Part shown: positions 9,008 through 18,270 of the stretch, one piece after another
Position numbering within the stretch: position 1 is the first letter of the stretch
How the letters are laid out: every line of letters begins with the position of its first letter
Assembly (NCBI GenBank): GCA_007129495.1
Contig: SKVJ01000001.1
Location: forward strand, 24,876 to 88,875
DNA length: 64,000 bases
Direction of reading: 5' to 3'
DNA from: Dehalococcoidia bacterium
GTDB taxonomy: Bacteria; Chloroflexota; Dehalococcoidia; GIF9; AB-539-J10
Notes under the pieces: generated by a model
Told to the model about the DNA's origin: nothing
What the model saw: only the letters and a program-made list of their open reading frames with translations
The model's database searches: none
Made by a program: the position numbers and the translations under genes

Positions 9008-9646
9008 ATGGCATGGAATCGCAGAGATATCTCAGATGCCGTTCAGAATGGCGATGATCAACAGACGGTAAAACTCGTCAAGGAGGCCATCGACGAGGGA
9101 ATCCCGGCAACAACGGTGCTGGATGAGGGGCTGGTTCCCGGCATACAGCAGTTGGGTGCTCTATTTCAAGACGGAGAGGTTTTCCTCCCTGAGGTCCTTA
9201 TCGCTTGCCGCGCAATGGACAGAGGAGTGGAAGAGCTCAAGCCCTATCTGTCGGTCGGCGACACTCACAAGAAGGGAAAGGTCGTCCTGGGAACCGTTGA
9301 GGGCGACCTGCATGACATCGGTAAGAACATCGTGCGAATAATGCTGGAGTGTGGGGGATTCGAGGTGATAGATCTGGGAGTCGATGTACCTGCATCTCAC
9401 TTCGTGGATGCCGTGAAACAGCACTCCCCTGACATAGTTGGATTGTCGGCTTTGCTCACCATTACCATGATCAACATGAGAGAGGTACTGGATGCCCTGG
9501 AGAAGTCAGGACTCAGGGACCGCGTCAAGGTGATGATTGGTGGGGCTCCGATCACTCGCGAATATGCCGATCAGATCGGAGTCGAAGGTTTCGCCGAGGA
9601 CTGTGCCGCAGCAGTCGATGAAGCGACACGACTTGTCGCGGCGTAG
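9008..9646 (+). CDS. Corrinoid (B12-binding) protein of a methyltransferase system
   Basis: The 212-residue protein has the two-domain plan of MtaC/MtbC-type corrinoid proteins: an N-terminal four-helix cap (EGIPATTVLDEGLVPGIQQLG) and a Rossmann-like B12 domain with the lower-ligand motif GDLHDIGKN (His at residue 102), GLSALLT and GGAPITREYA. It carries a methyl group on cobalt between two methyltransferases. A GAGGAGG ribosome site precedes the ATG. The next gene encodes a URO-D-type methyltransferase. A homologous pair occurs at the other end of the window. Confidence 0.93.
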   Translation: MAWNRRDISDAVQNGDDQQTVKLVKEAIDEGIPATTVLDEGLVPGIQQLGALFQDGEVFLPEVLIACRAMDRGVEELKPYLSVGDTHKKGKVVLGTVEGDLHDIGKNIVRIMLECGGFEVIDLGVDVPASHFVDAVKQHSPDIVGLSALLTITMINMREVLDALEKSGLRDRVKVMIGGAPITREYADQIGVEGFAEDCAAAVDEATRLVAA

Positions 9647-9672
9647 CGGGAAGCGCAAGAAGGAAGCACGTG

Positions 9673-10857
9673 ATGGAAGCATCGCTGAGACAACGGTTCC
9701 TGGATATCTGCAGATTCAAGCGCACAGGCGATCTCTGTCTCCTTGCACCATGGCTCAACGATTTCTGGATGGAAACACCCGAGGTATGGGTGAAGCAAGG
9801 GGCACCCGCCGAACTGATGGACTCGCGTACGCTGCGCGACTACCTCGAGTTTGAACACATACGCGTTCTACGCGAGATCCAGACCGGCCTATTCATGGAC
9901 AAACGACTCAACGTGCTGGGCCGGAATTACGTCTATGCGATCCCTCCCATTGTCCCGACCTACGAAACGAGGAGGCTCTGTGACGATGAGCACACGATTT
10001 CACTTGTAAATGAAGGGGGGCAGGTGGTTCGCATCGATAAGCGTGACCCGCAGAAGATGCCGATGTATCTGGACCACCCGGTGAAGGATTGGGAGACCTG
10101 GCGGGAGTACAAGAAGCGACTGAACCCATACGCTCCGGAACGGTTCCCCGCCGACTGGAAGGACTACGCAGCCCGGATGAAGGGCAAGGACGAGCCTCTG
10201 TTGCTTAATGTGGGCAGCTTCTTCGGTTTCCTGCGTGAATGGATGGGCCTGGAACCTCTCTTATATGCGTTTCACGACGATCCGATGTTGATTGAGGACA
10301 TGATGGATACGCTGTGCGACATGGAGGTCACCTGCATCACACAAGCCATGAAGGACATCCGAGTGGATGCCGCAGCTTTCTGGGAGGACATGGCTTTCAG
10401 ATCCGGGCCGCTTATCTCGCCTAAGATGTTTCGACAATTCATGATGCCTCGCTACAAGGTGATTACTGACCTGCTTCGTTCCAAAGGAGTCGATATCATC
10501 TTTGTCGACAGCGACGGTGGTTTGAACCAACTGATACCGCTATGGCTGGAATGTGGTATCAACTTCTTCTGGCCGCTTGAGTGTGCTGCAGGTAATGACG
10601 CGGTGTCGCTGCGAAAGCAGTACGGAAAGGATGCAATTCTCGGAGGGAATATCGACAAGCGAGCCTTGCTAAAAGATAAGAATGTCATTCGCGACGAGGT
10701 AATGTCCAAGGTACCATACCTTCTGGAGACAGGGGGTTACTTCCCCTCGGTTGACCACTTCGTCCCACCGGACGTTCCGTTCGAGAATTACGTCTGCCTC
10801 ATCAACCTACTGCGCGAGGTTGCGGGGATGCCTCCCCTTAAGAGGACGCTGGTTTAG
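9673..10857 (+). CDS. URO-D family methyltransferase, partner of the corrinoid protein
   Basis: The 394-residue protein belongs to the uroporphyrinogen decarboxylase superfamily, whose MtaA/MtbA/CmuA-like members move methyl groups between corrinoid proteins and other acceptors. Family features include VGSFFGFLREWMG, FVDSDGG in the putative metal-site region and ILGGNIDKRAL. The position 26 bp after the corrinoid gene supports a methyl-transfer role over heme synthesis. ATG at 9673 has AGGAAG 6 nt away. A GTG lies just before it. The 3' end overlaps the convergent tyrA by 20 bp. The methyl donor cannot be read from the sequence. Confidence 0.85.
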   Translation: MEASLRQRFLDICRFKRTGDLCLLAPWLNDFWMETPEVWVKQGAPAELMDSRTLRDYLEFEHIRVLREIQTGLFMDKRLNVLGRNYVYAIPPIVPTYETRRLCDDEHTISLVNEGGQVVRIDKRDPQKMPMYLDHPVKDWETWREYKKRLNPYAPERFPADWKDYAARMKGKDEPLLLNVGSFFGFLREWMGLEPLLYAFHDDPMLIEDMMDTLCDMEVTCITQAMKDIRVDAAAFWEDMAFRSGPLISPKMFRQFMMPRYKVITDLLRSKGVDIIFVDSDGGLNQLIPLWLECGINFFWPLECAAGNDAVSLRKQYGKDAILGGNIDKRALLKDKNVIRDEVMSKVPYLLETGGYFPSVDHFVPPDVPFENYVCLINLLREVAGMPPLKRTLV

Positions 10858-11737
10858 AGGGAAAACGCTTCAGCGCTTCAAGCATCGCGTACATTCGCGC
10901 ATAGGCATCGCCAGCCCGATGATCGGCATGCTCCAGTTGCTGGCCAAGCGACGAAAACTCTTCGATGAGATCCGACCTGTTACGCTCTTCGACGAGATGG
11001 GCGAAGTGGGCTGCGCTCTCCTGCAGGGAAGTCGCAACGGCAGTCGCAGCAGGAAGCGCGGCCAGGAGAGTGCCATACAATTCACTGCCCTCGCAAAGCA
11101 TACTCTCAGTGAGAGAAATGAGAACCTCGAGCGATGTGCCACTCACCTCACGTGCGATCCCGAACTGCCCACTTGCCAGAACAGACCTTGCCACCATGGC
11201 CACCACAAGGGCGGGCAGTCCAAGAACGACCGACATCACCTCATCATGCGTCTGCGGGTCCATCATTGCCACACGAGCGCCAAGTGGCTCGATGTATCGC
11301 CGGACCTTCTCTGAGAGCAGTTCAGCCGCCTGATTACCCGGCACAAGAATAACATTGTGCCCCGCCAGACCCTCCGCTCCTGAACCGAACATAGGATGAA
11401 CACCAAGGAAGCGAGCATGCGGCATGAACATGTCGGCAGTCCGCTGGGGAGCTACTTTGAGCGAGCTGAGATCGATAACAGCCTGGGACTCGGTCACATG
11501 TGGCCCAATATCCCTGATAACTGCTTCGACTGCATGCATAGGAACGGACATGATAATGAGATCCACACTCCCAACATCCGAGTACCCGGCCACAGCACAA
11601 CGATCCATAGTGTTCGCCAGTCTCTGGACGGCCTCGGGTCGCCGACCTATAAGGAGTAGATGGTGGCCTTGCTCATGTAACAGGGTGGCAAACCAGCTTC
11701 CCAATTTGCCCGCAGCTCCAATAATCGCGATTCTCAC
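10838..11737 (-). CDS. tyrA: Prephenate dehydrogenase
   Basis: The 299-residue protein has an N-terminal Rossmann fold (MRIAIIGAAGKLGSWFA) and the prephenate dehydrogenase segments VIDLSSLK and GVHPMFGSG. It oxidises and decarboxylates prephenate to 4-hydroxyphenylpyruvate on the way to tyrosine. It starts at GTG 11737, which overlaps the pheA stop as GTGA, so translation is coupled. It is the last gene of the aro operon. No ACT domain is visible, so feedback control by tyrosine would be by the catalytic domain or by the operon leader. Confidence 0.9.
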   Translation of the reverse strand: MRIAIIGAAGKLGSWFATLLHEQGHHLLLIGRRPEAVQRLANTMDRCAVAGYSDVGSVDLIIMSVPMHAVEAVIRDIGPHVTESQAVIDLSSLKVAPQRTADMFMPHARFLGVHPMFGSGAEGLAGHNVILVPGNQAAELLSEKVRRYIEPLGARVAMMDPQTHDEVMSVVLGLPALVVAMVARSVLASGQFGIAREVSGTSLEVLISLTESMLCEGSELYGTLLAALPAATAVATSLQESAAHFAHLVEERNRSDLIEEFSSLGQQLEHADHRAGDAYARMYAMLEALKRFPSKPASS

Positions 11738-12819
11738 AATGTCTTCCAGATCGGCTTTGCCTTCGGATACGAACCCAGTACTCGCAAGAATATGCAGTAC
11801 GGCTCAATGCCTTTCAAGGCCACGCTGCATTGTGGATCGAGTCGATGGCCTTCAAAGTCCAAATAGAAGTTGTACTCCCACGGTTGCTGTCGCGTAGGCC
11901 GCGACTCAATCTTGGTAAGATTTATCCCCGATTCTGCCAAAACGCGCAAGGCTTCATACAGTGCACCGGGTTCGTGTCGTACAGAAAAGACGATAGAGGT
12001 CTTATCGGTTCCAGAAGGCGGGACGTCACGCTTGGATAGAATGAAGAACCTTGTGTAGTTGTTCTTGCTGTCTTCTATGCCGGTCGCAACAAGCCGCATC
12101 CCATAGAGTTCTGCGGCACGAGCACCAGCTACCGCACCAGCATCCTGAGTGTGCTGCTCGCTGACCATCTTGACACTGCCCGCAGTGTCATATGCCGGAA
12201 TCAGTTCACAGTCCAGATGCATCAGAAAACTGCGACACTGCGCCAATGCCTGTGGATGAGAATACACACGACGAATATCGCCAAGCGTCACGCCGGGCCA
12301 GGCAATAAGACAGTGAACAATACGCAGTGCCGTTTCTCCACATACGCGCACGTCATAGTCGAGGAAGAGATCATACACCCGGCTTATACTACCCTCGGAT
12401 GAATTCTCGACAGGCACTATGCCGAACCTGGTGCGCTCTTCGGCAACAGAAGTGAACACATCGTCGAAACTCTCACACGGGCAGGTAGTAACAGCCCGAC
12501 CAAAGAACTCCAGCGCAGCTTCCTCACTGAACGCCCCCGGCTCTCCCTGAAATGCTACGGTAGTGTGTTGCACCGACTTCGATGCCTCTATGACACGCTC
12601 GTAGACACGCGCGACGTCCTGCTCATCCACTCCAAACTCACGGGCAAGGGCACGAACGCGCTCGACGACCTGGCGCTCTCTCTCCGCATCCACAATGGGA
12701 AGGCCAGCTTCGTTCTTCGTTTCACCTATAGACCCTGAGAGCTTCAGTCGATCGGCCAGTAGTCGAACGAGCTCTCTATCCGTATCGTTGATTTGGGCGC
12801 GAAGCTCGTCCAGGTTCAT
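11734..12819 (-). CDS. pheA: Bifunctional chorismate mutase / prephenate dehydratase
   Basis: In the 361-residue protein, residues 1-85 form an AroQ chorismate mutase (LDELRAQINDTDRELVRLLADR), the middle is prephenate dehydratase (FQGEPGAFSE, GIVPVENSSEGS, and NNYTRFFIL), and the C-terminus is an ACT domain with ESRPTRQQPWEYNFYLDFEG, the typical Phe-binding site. It makes phenylpyruvate from chorismate and is expected to be inhibited by phenylalanine. The ATG at 12819 overlaps the aroC stop (ATGA). The longer frame upstream is aroC in another frame. Confidence 0.95.
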   Translation of the reverse strand: MNLDELRAQINDTDRELVRLLADRLKLSGSIGETKNEAGLPIVDAERERQVVERVRALAREFGVDEQDVARVYERVIEASKSVQHTTVAFQGEPGAFSEEAALEFFGRAVTTCPCESFDDVFTSVAEERTRFGIVPVENSSEGSISRVYDLFLDYDVRVCGETALRIVHCLIAWPGVTLGDIRRVYSHPQALAQCRSFLMHLDCELIPAYDTAGSVKMVSEQHTQDAGAVAGARAAELYGMRLVATGIEDSKNNYTRFFILSKRDVPPSGTDKTSIVFSVRHEPGALYEALRVLAESGINLTKIESRPTRQQPWEYNFYLDFEGHRLDPQCSVALKGIEPYCIFLRVLGSYPKAKPIWKTL

Positions 12820-13907
12820 ACTACTACCCTCGGCATCAGACCGGCCCGGAGAGCAAGATCGCACACTACGCAGGCAACCACCGCCTCCACCACTACGACC
12901 GCACGAGGCACGATACATGTATCATGTCGGCCTCGGATGACAAGATCAACTGCCGTCCCCTTGTCCAGGTCCACCGTGGATTGTGCACGACTGATTGACG
13001 GCGTAGGCTTGAAACCCACACGGAGCACCACAGGCATCCCTGTCGACATGCCGCCCAGGATGCCACCCGAGTCATTCCTGGCCGTGACAACACGGCCATC
13101 ACGAACGGCAAACGGATCATTCCCCTCCGAACCCCGCACCTGGCACAGAGCGAAACCTGATCCGAATTCGATACCTTTCACCGCTGGTATGGAAAATACG
13201 CCGCGCGCGACTTCACCCTCCAGTCCCGCGAACACGGGTTCACCGATTCCGACAGGCAAACCGAGCACGACACATTCAACGATTCCGCCAACGCTGTCGC
13301 CCTGCGCTCTCGCTGCTTCAATAACCTTGCCCATCAAGGCCGAACTGGCCTCGTCGCAGCAACCCAAACTGTCCTTTCCGCTCAGCACCCGAATCGATTT
13401 CGGATCGCACGGCGGCGCCTCGACCCCACCAATACCAACGGTATGCGCACATACTTCAACGCCGATTCGCGCAAGTGCGGCCCGTGCCACAGCCCCTGCC
13501 ATAACGAAGCCAACTGTGATGCGTCCAGAGAATCGCCCTCCGCCTCGCGGATCGTTATAACCACCGTACTTGATCCCGGCAGGATAGTCAGCATGTCCTG
13601 GCCGGGGAGTTCGCATGTATTCACTGTACTCGTGAGACTCGATATCAGCATTGTCAACCAGCATACAGATCGGAGCGCCGGTAGTGTGGCCTTGATACAC
13701 GCCGGAGAGGACACGGGCGATGTCCGCTTCCCTCCGGGGCGTCGCTCCCATCTGATCCCTGGCTCGCCTGCGGTCGAGGTCGTTCTGTATCATGTCGACC
13801 TCGAGATTCACGCCGGCTGGGCAACCTTCCACCACCACGCCAATACATTTCCCGTGACTCTCACCAAAACTGGTAATGCGGAATAACAGGCCAAGGTTAT
13901 CACTCAT
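12816..13907 (-). CDS. aroC: Chorismate synthase
   Basis: The 363-residue protein has all family signatures: SFGESHG near the N-terminus, RRREAD-like TPRREADI, RPGHADY and RGGGRFSGR. It uses reduced FMN to convert EPSP to chorismate. Length is normal. It overlaps aroA by 8 bp upstream and pheA by 4 bp downstream. Confidence 0.97.
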   Translation of the reverse strand: MSDNLGLLFRITSFGESHGKCIGVVVEGCPAGVNLEVDMIQNDLDRRRARDQMGATPRREADIARVLSGVYQGHTTGAPICMLVDNADIESHEYSEYMRTPRPGHADYPAGIKYGGYNDPRGGGRFSGRITVGFVMAGAVARAALARIGVEVCAHTVGIGGVEAPPCDPKSIRVLSGKDSLGCCDEASSALMGKVIEAARAQGDSVGGIVECVVLGLPVGIGEPVFAGLEGEVARGVFSIPAVKGIEFGSGFALCQVRGSEGNDPFAVRDGRVVTARNDSGGILGGMSTGMPVVLRVGFKPTPSISRAQSTVDLDKGTAVDLVIRGRHDTCIVPRAVVVVEAVVACVVCDLALRAGLMPRVVV

Positions 13908-15162
13908 CTAACTGCACCTTCACTCCAAGGCTGCTCAAGCTGTCCCAGAAACCAGGAAAGGTCTTCGATACGCATCCGGCATCTTCGACAACGATGTCGC
14001 CAATTGCTGCACCGATCACACCAAACGCCATAGCGATGCGGTGGTCACCTGCGGACGATATCACGCCACCGCGCACGGCGCCACCCCACACTCTCATTTC
14101 GTCAGCCTCGACCTCCACGCGAACGCCCAGACGAGTCAGCCCCTCAGTCATTGCTGCCACCCGATCGGACTCCTTGTCGCGCGCCCGGGCGATGCCGGTG
14201 AGCCGTGTGACGCCCTCAGCGGTGGCTGCCAGGATACAGGCTACAGGGAGTAAATCTATCGACTCCGCAAGGTCAAATGTGTCTCCTTCCAGTGCCGACT
14301 TTCTCGTTGTCACGCCAGTGCTGTCAACCAGTACCTGCGCGTTGATTCGCTGGAGCAACTCAACCATCATAGTATCGGCCTGAAGGCTCGTGCGGCAGAG
14401 ACCGAGAACCCGCACCTCTCCTGCCAGTGCTCCGAGTCCGAGTAGTGCCGCCCCTGTGGACCAGTCGCCCTCCACTGTGTAGCGGGTCGGCATATACGCT
14501 CCGGCCGGCACTGCAAACCTGCGCCCACCTTCAGATACGCAAACTTCAACCCCAAACTCGCGCATACACGACAGCGTCATCTGAACGTACCGCTCGGAAA
14601 CGACTTCCGACGATACATCAATACGAAGGCCTTGGTCATACCGGGGTCCCGACAGTAAAATAGCCGAAAGAAACTGCGAACTGACATCCCCCCGCAACCG
14701 GACATGCCCCGTCTGCTGTCGACGCCCGCAGACAATCAACGTCCCGGTAAGTGAATCGAAGTCACACTCAGCACCGAGCTGTCTAATGGCTTCTACCAAA
14801 GGCTGCATAGGTCTTCGTGCGAGGGACGGAGCGCACCGCAGGATAGTCCGGCCAGGGATGGTCGCAGCCAGAGCCGCCAGGAATCGGAAGGTGGCGCCGG
14901 ACTCCCGGCACCATAGCGGCGCGGAATCAGGACGAAGACACCCACCTCTGATCACAATCCCCTGTTCAGACTCGGACACGCCAGCCCCCAGCCCTCGAAC
15001 GCAATCTAATACCGCAGTTGAATCATCCGATTGAAGTGCCCCTGCTATCAGGCTTTCGCCTTCCGCCATCGCAGCACACAACGCCGCGCGGATCGTATAG
15101 CTCTTGGAGCCGGGAGCATGTACAACTCCTTCAGCAGCACTCATTGAAACGCGCGCTCTCAC
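13900..15162 (-). CDS. aroA: 3-phosphoshikimate 1-carboxyvinyltransferase (EPSP synthase)
   Basis: The 420-residue protein shows the two-domain EPSP synthase pattern: APGSKSYTIRAAL at the N-terminus, GESGATFRFLA, SSQFLSAILL and RDKESDRV with DHRIAMAFGV. It condenses shikimate-3-phosphate with phosphoenolpyruvate. In the N-terminal signature the usual SKS-[YF]-[ST]-xR-A is kept. I chose GTG at 15162 because it overlaps the aroK stop as GTGA. The longer frame to 15249 runs antisense through aroK codons in another frame. Confidence 0.95.
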   Translation of the reverse strand: MRARVSMSAAEGVVHAPGSKSYTIRAALCAAMAEGESLIAGALQSDDSTAVLDCVRGLGAGVSESEQGIVIRGGCLRPDSAPLWCRESGATFRFLAALAATIPGRTILRCAPSLARRPMQPLVEAIRQLGAECDFDSLTGTLIVCGRRQQTGHVRLRGDVSSQFLSAILLSGPRYDQGLRIDVSSEVVSERYVQMTLSCMREFGVEVCVSEGGRRFAVPAGAYMPTRYTVEGDWSTGAALLGLGALAGEVRVLGLCRTSLQADTMMVELLQRINAQVLVDSTGVTTRKSALEGDTFDLAESIDLLPVACILAATAEGVTRLTGIARARDKESDRVAAMTEGLTRLGVRVEVEADEMRVWGGAVRGGVISSAGDHRIAMAFGVIGAAIGDIVVEDAGCVSKTFPGFWDSLSSLGVKVQLDE

Positions 15163-15677
15163 AGTTGTTTCAGCCTCTCCTCTGTTGTCTGAAGTATCTG
15201 TTCCACCGTAAGGCCATCCGTCTGCACTGTAATGTCGGCTGCTGCGCAATAAGCAGGAAGGCGCTGTTCCATCAACTCCCTCACTCGCGTCTCCTGATCA
15301 TCGGTATCCAGCAGGGGCCTCACCCGGCTGCCAGGCCTGAGCCGCTGAATCACGGCACGCGGTGTCACATCCAGAAACACCACGATTGACGATGCCCTGA
15401 GGGCAGCAACATTCTCATGCCGCAATACAACACCACCACCACAGGAAATAACGCAATCACGCATTTGTGCTGCCTGCTCGACTACTTCAGATTCAATTTC
15501 GCGAAACCGTTCCTCGCTTTGCAGTGCGAATATGTCTGCAACAGTCATTCCGGCCCGCTGTTCGACAAGGACATCCGTCTCCACAAACGACTTCTCCAAG
15601 CGTGCGGCAAGACCGCGTCCAATGGTGGACTTTCCTGCACCCATGAATCCTATCAGGGCAACGTTAGTGTGAGCCAT
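15159..15677 (-). CDS. aroK: Shikimate kinase
   Basis: The 172-residue protein starts MAHTNVALIGFMGAGKST with a P-loop at residues 10-18. It has the shikimate-binding ETDxLVE-type segment, CGGGVVL, and the RVRPLL lid. It phosphorylates shikimate at O3. The ATG at 15677 lies inside the aroE end. A TTG at 15683 is an alternative start. Confidence 0.94.
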   Translation of the reverse strand: MAHTNVALIGFMGAGKSTIGRGLAARLEKSFVETDVLVEQRAGMTVADIFALQSEERFREIESEVVEQAAQMRDCVISCGGGVVLRHENVAALRASSIVVFLDVTPRAVIQRLRPGSRVRPLLDTDDQETRVRELMEQRLPAYCAAADITVQTDGLTVEQILQTTEERLKQL

Positions 15678-16527
15678 GTCCAAGTTCTCTACACACGATT
15701 GAACGCATCACGTCGACCGGTGCTGCCGTACCTGTCCATAGTTGAAATGCCAGTGCGCCCTGCTGCACCAGCATTTCAACTCCATTCACCACTACTGCTC
15801 CACTGGCCGCAGCATCCTTGAGAAGCCTCGTCTGAGGAGGGTTGTATACGATGTCACAGACCGCCAGGTCGCGCCGCAGGTATCGACGTGGACAAGGTGT
15901 TTCGTTCCAGTGTGGATGCATTCCACCGGTCGTCGCATTCACCAGCAGGGAAGCTGAGGCCAGTCGTGTCTCAAGTGCCGTATCTGCGAGGACGTCGTGC
16001 ATAATCCGGGCACCGGTAGCGACAGCCACATCCTCAGCCAGAGATGCAGCCTTTACAACGTTACGATTCAGTACGGTGAGCCGAGCTCCACGATCAAGCA
16101 ACGAGAATGCGACTGCGCGTGCCGCACCGCCAGCCCCCAGCACGACCACCTCTTTGTCTTTCACTTCGATGCCGTGTAACTCAAGGCCACGCAGAAAGCC
16201 GGGTGCATCAGTGTTGTGACCGCAGAGATAACCATCCTTGCTCACGATCGTATTCACCGCTCCAATTCGCATGGCAGAGGGTTCCACTTGATCGAGAAAG
16301 CGCATTATGTCGACTTTGTGCGGCACAGTCACATTAAGGCCACGTATCCCAAGAGTACGCATTGCCCTGGCACCTATCTCCGCAGCTCCACGCGGCAATC
16401 GAAATGGAACGTAGACGAAATTCAGTCCGCTGGTTTCGAACGCCACGTTATGCATCATCGGGGACAGCGAATGCTCGATGGGATCACCCACAATGCCACA
16501 CAATGTTGTAGCGCCAGTAATCCACAT
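15664..16527 (-). CDS. aroE: Shikimate dehydrogenase
   Basis: The 287-residue protein has the N-terminal substrate domain (GDPIEHSLSPMMHN, NVTVPHK with catalytic Lys) and an NADP Rossmann domain (VVLGAGGAARAV, NRN). VNATTGGMHP and the final GVEMLVQQGALAF are typical. It reduces 3-dehydroshikimate to shikimate. The ATG has GGGAG about 9 nt upstream inside aroD. The start is 1 bp after the aroD stop. Confidence 0.95.
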   Translation of the reverse strand: MWITGATTLCGIVGDPIEHSLSPMMHNVAFETSGLNFVYVPFRLPRGAAEIGARAMRTLGIRGLNVTVPHKVDIMRFLDQVEPSAMRIGAVNTIVSKDGYLCGHNTDAPGFLRGLELHGIEVKDKEVVVLGAGGAARAVAFSLLDRGARLTVLNRNVVKAASLAEDVAVATGARIMHDVLADTALETRLASASLLVNATTGGMHPHWNETPCPRRYLRRDLAVCDIVYNPPQTRLLKDAAASGAVVVNGVEMLVQQGALAFQLWTGTAAPVDVMRSIVCRELGHGSH

Positions 16528-16528
16528 G

Positions 16529-17191
16529 CTATATCACTCCCATCGCATCATACACTGCCCGAAGTTGAGCAACGGTAAGCTGACCGGGAGCGGCCTCGTG
16601 ACCCGCGGCAAGTGAGGCGTAAGTGAACTCCGCCCCCACAAGAGGTGCCAGGATGCGACTGGTCGTTCCCGGTATTCCCATAGCGAAGGTAACGATGCGG
16701 TGTGCGGAATAGTGGCGAGCCAGACGCAGCACGGTAACGGTATCTTCCACGTTCCGTGCTGTGGTCACGACCTTACAGATATCCGCACCAAGGTCTTTCT
16801 GGCGTTCAACTACCTCAGTAAGAGCCGGCCATTCATCGGTCTTTTCGAAGTCATGGTGCGAAACGAGCACAGCCGCCCGGCCCTTTATTCCGCGTATGAA
16901 GGAACATGCGTCGGGTGCCTGCATCTCGACATCAACGATTGCGGCACCATCCTCAACCGCCTGCTGGAGGGCGTCCACACGCTCGGTCTCTGTGCCGCAG
17001 TAACCGCCTCCTTGGCTTGAGAGGCGGTTGCATGCGATCCACGGCCTGGGCAATGCCCGTGCCACTTCCGTCCACCCGTCACCTATGAGATCAATTCGAA
17101 CCTCGTACAGCGATACCAGATCCTTCACAGCGACCGCGGCATCAATATCGGCCGCCGTCGTAATACATGCGCAGATATCAGGCGACGACAT
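16529..17191 (-). CDS. aroD: 3-dehydroquinate dehydratase, type I
   Basis: The 220-residue protein is a class I enzyme. The Schiff-base Lys lies in DICKVV, the catalytic His in SHHDFEKT and the early Glu in YEVRIDLI. It dehydrates 3-dehydroquinate to 3-dehydroshikimate. It overlaps the aroB end by 14 bp. The short length is normal for stand-alone type I enzymes. Confidence 0.95.
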   Translation of the reverse strand: MSSPDICACITTAADIDAAVAVKDLVSLYEVRIDLIGDGWTEVARALPRPWIACNRLSSQGGGYCGTETERVDALQQAVEDGAAIVDVEMQAPDACSFIRGIKGRAAVLVSHHDFEKTDEWPALTEVVERQKDLGADICKVVTTARNVEDTVTVLRLARHYSAHRIVTFAMGIPGTTSRILAPLVGAEFTYASLAAGHEAAPGQLTVAQLRAVYDAMGVI

Positions 17192-18269
17192 GGGACCTCA
17201 CCAGAGTCTCTTTCACCAGGTTCATAGGCACATCACAATGGATATGAGCCTCGCCTACCTTCAAAGGCAATACAAAGCGCAAGCGACCCTTGGCCACCTT
17301 CTTGTCCCGGGTCATCGCACGCAGGACAGCATCAACATCCAGGCAGGACGGAATGAAAACCGGCAGTTGCGCCCTCCTAAGCAAAGCCCTCAGGCGCTCG
17401 AAATCGGGGGGAGAAATCATCCCAAGATGTCTGGCAATCTGGCCGGCTGCGACCATGCCGATGGCAACCGCTTCTCCATGAGACAGCGAAAACGCAGATG
17501 CCGATTCGATACCGTGACCCACCGTGTGGCCAAAGTTGAGTATGTTGCGCAGACCAGTGTCCTTCTCATCTTCCTCCACAACCGCAGCCTTGATGCTCGC
17601 AGTCGCTGCTACGATCTTCTCGAGAACGTTCTCGTCCCGCGCCATCACCCGGCAAATCTCCGACTCAAGGTAGTGGAAGAATGCCTCGTCACGAATCATC
17701 GCGCTCTTTATGACCTCCGCAAGTCCGTTGCAGAACTCGCGCTCAGGAAGGTGCCTCAATACGGACGTGTCGGTAATAACGGACACCGGCTGATGAAATG
17801 CGCCGATATTGTTCTTTAATCCACCGTGGTTCACCGCCACTTTCCCGCCAATGCTGCTGTCAACCTGCGCAAGAAGCGTTGTTGGAACGTGGACAAGTGG
17901 CAGCCCCCGAAAATATGTGGCTGCTACGAAGCCAGCCAGATCTCCCACAACACCTCCACCAAGTGCAACAAGCGGAGTGGAGCGCTCGGCGCCTATCTCG
18001 TTAAGCCTTCCGTACAACTGTGCGGAGGTCTCGAGGGACTTCTGCTCCTCACCCGCAGGGAGCACCATGAGCACTGGACTGAACCCACCATCCAGGAGGC
18101 TTTGCCGAACCTGGTTTCCGAAAAGGCCGTCAACCGTTTGATCGGTGATGACCACCACGGTGCCTGAGAAGCCGAGCCTCATGAGTTCCTTTGCCACTAC
18201 GCCAAGCGCGCCTGCGCCGATCGTCATGCGGTACAGGCTGCCAGAACACCAGACATGGGTGGTTCTCAT
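17178..18269 (-). CDS. aroB: 3-dehydroquinate synthase
   Basis: The 363-residue protein shows GGGVVGDLAGFVAATYFRG, the NAD/metal segment TTLLAQVDSSIGGKVAVN, and NFGHTVGHGIE with a zinc-ligand His. It cyclises DAHP to 3-dehydroquinate. The ATG at 18269 lies one base after the aroF stop and has GAGGAC upstream within aroF. An upstream extension would reach into aroF in another frame. Confidence 0.96.
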   Translation of the reverse strand: MRTTHVWCSGSLYRMTIGAGALGVVAKELMRLGFSGTVVVITDQTVDGLFGNQVRQSLLDGGFSPVLMVLPAGEEQKSLETSAQLYGRLNEIGAERSTPLVALGGGVVGDLAGFVAATYFRGLPLVHVPTTLLAQVDSSIGGKVAVNHGGLKNNIGAFHQPVSVITDTSVLRHLPEREFCNGLAEVIKSAMIRDEAFFHYLESEICRVMARDENVLEKIVAATASIKAAVVEEDEKDTGLRNILNFGHTVGHGIESASAFSLSHGEAVAIGMVAAGQIARHLGMISPPDFERLRALLRRAQLPVFIPSCLDVDAVLRAMTRDKKVAKGRLRFVLPLKVGEAHIHCDVPMNLVKETLVRSHVVA

Positions 18270-18270
18270 C

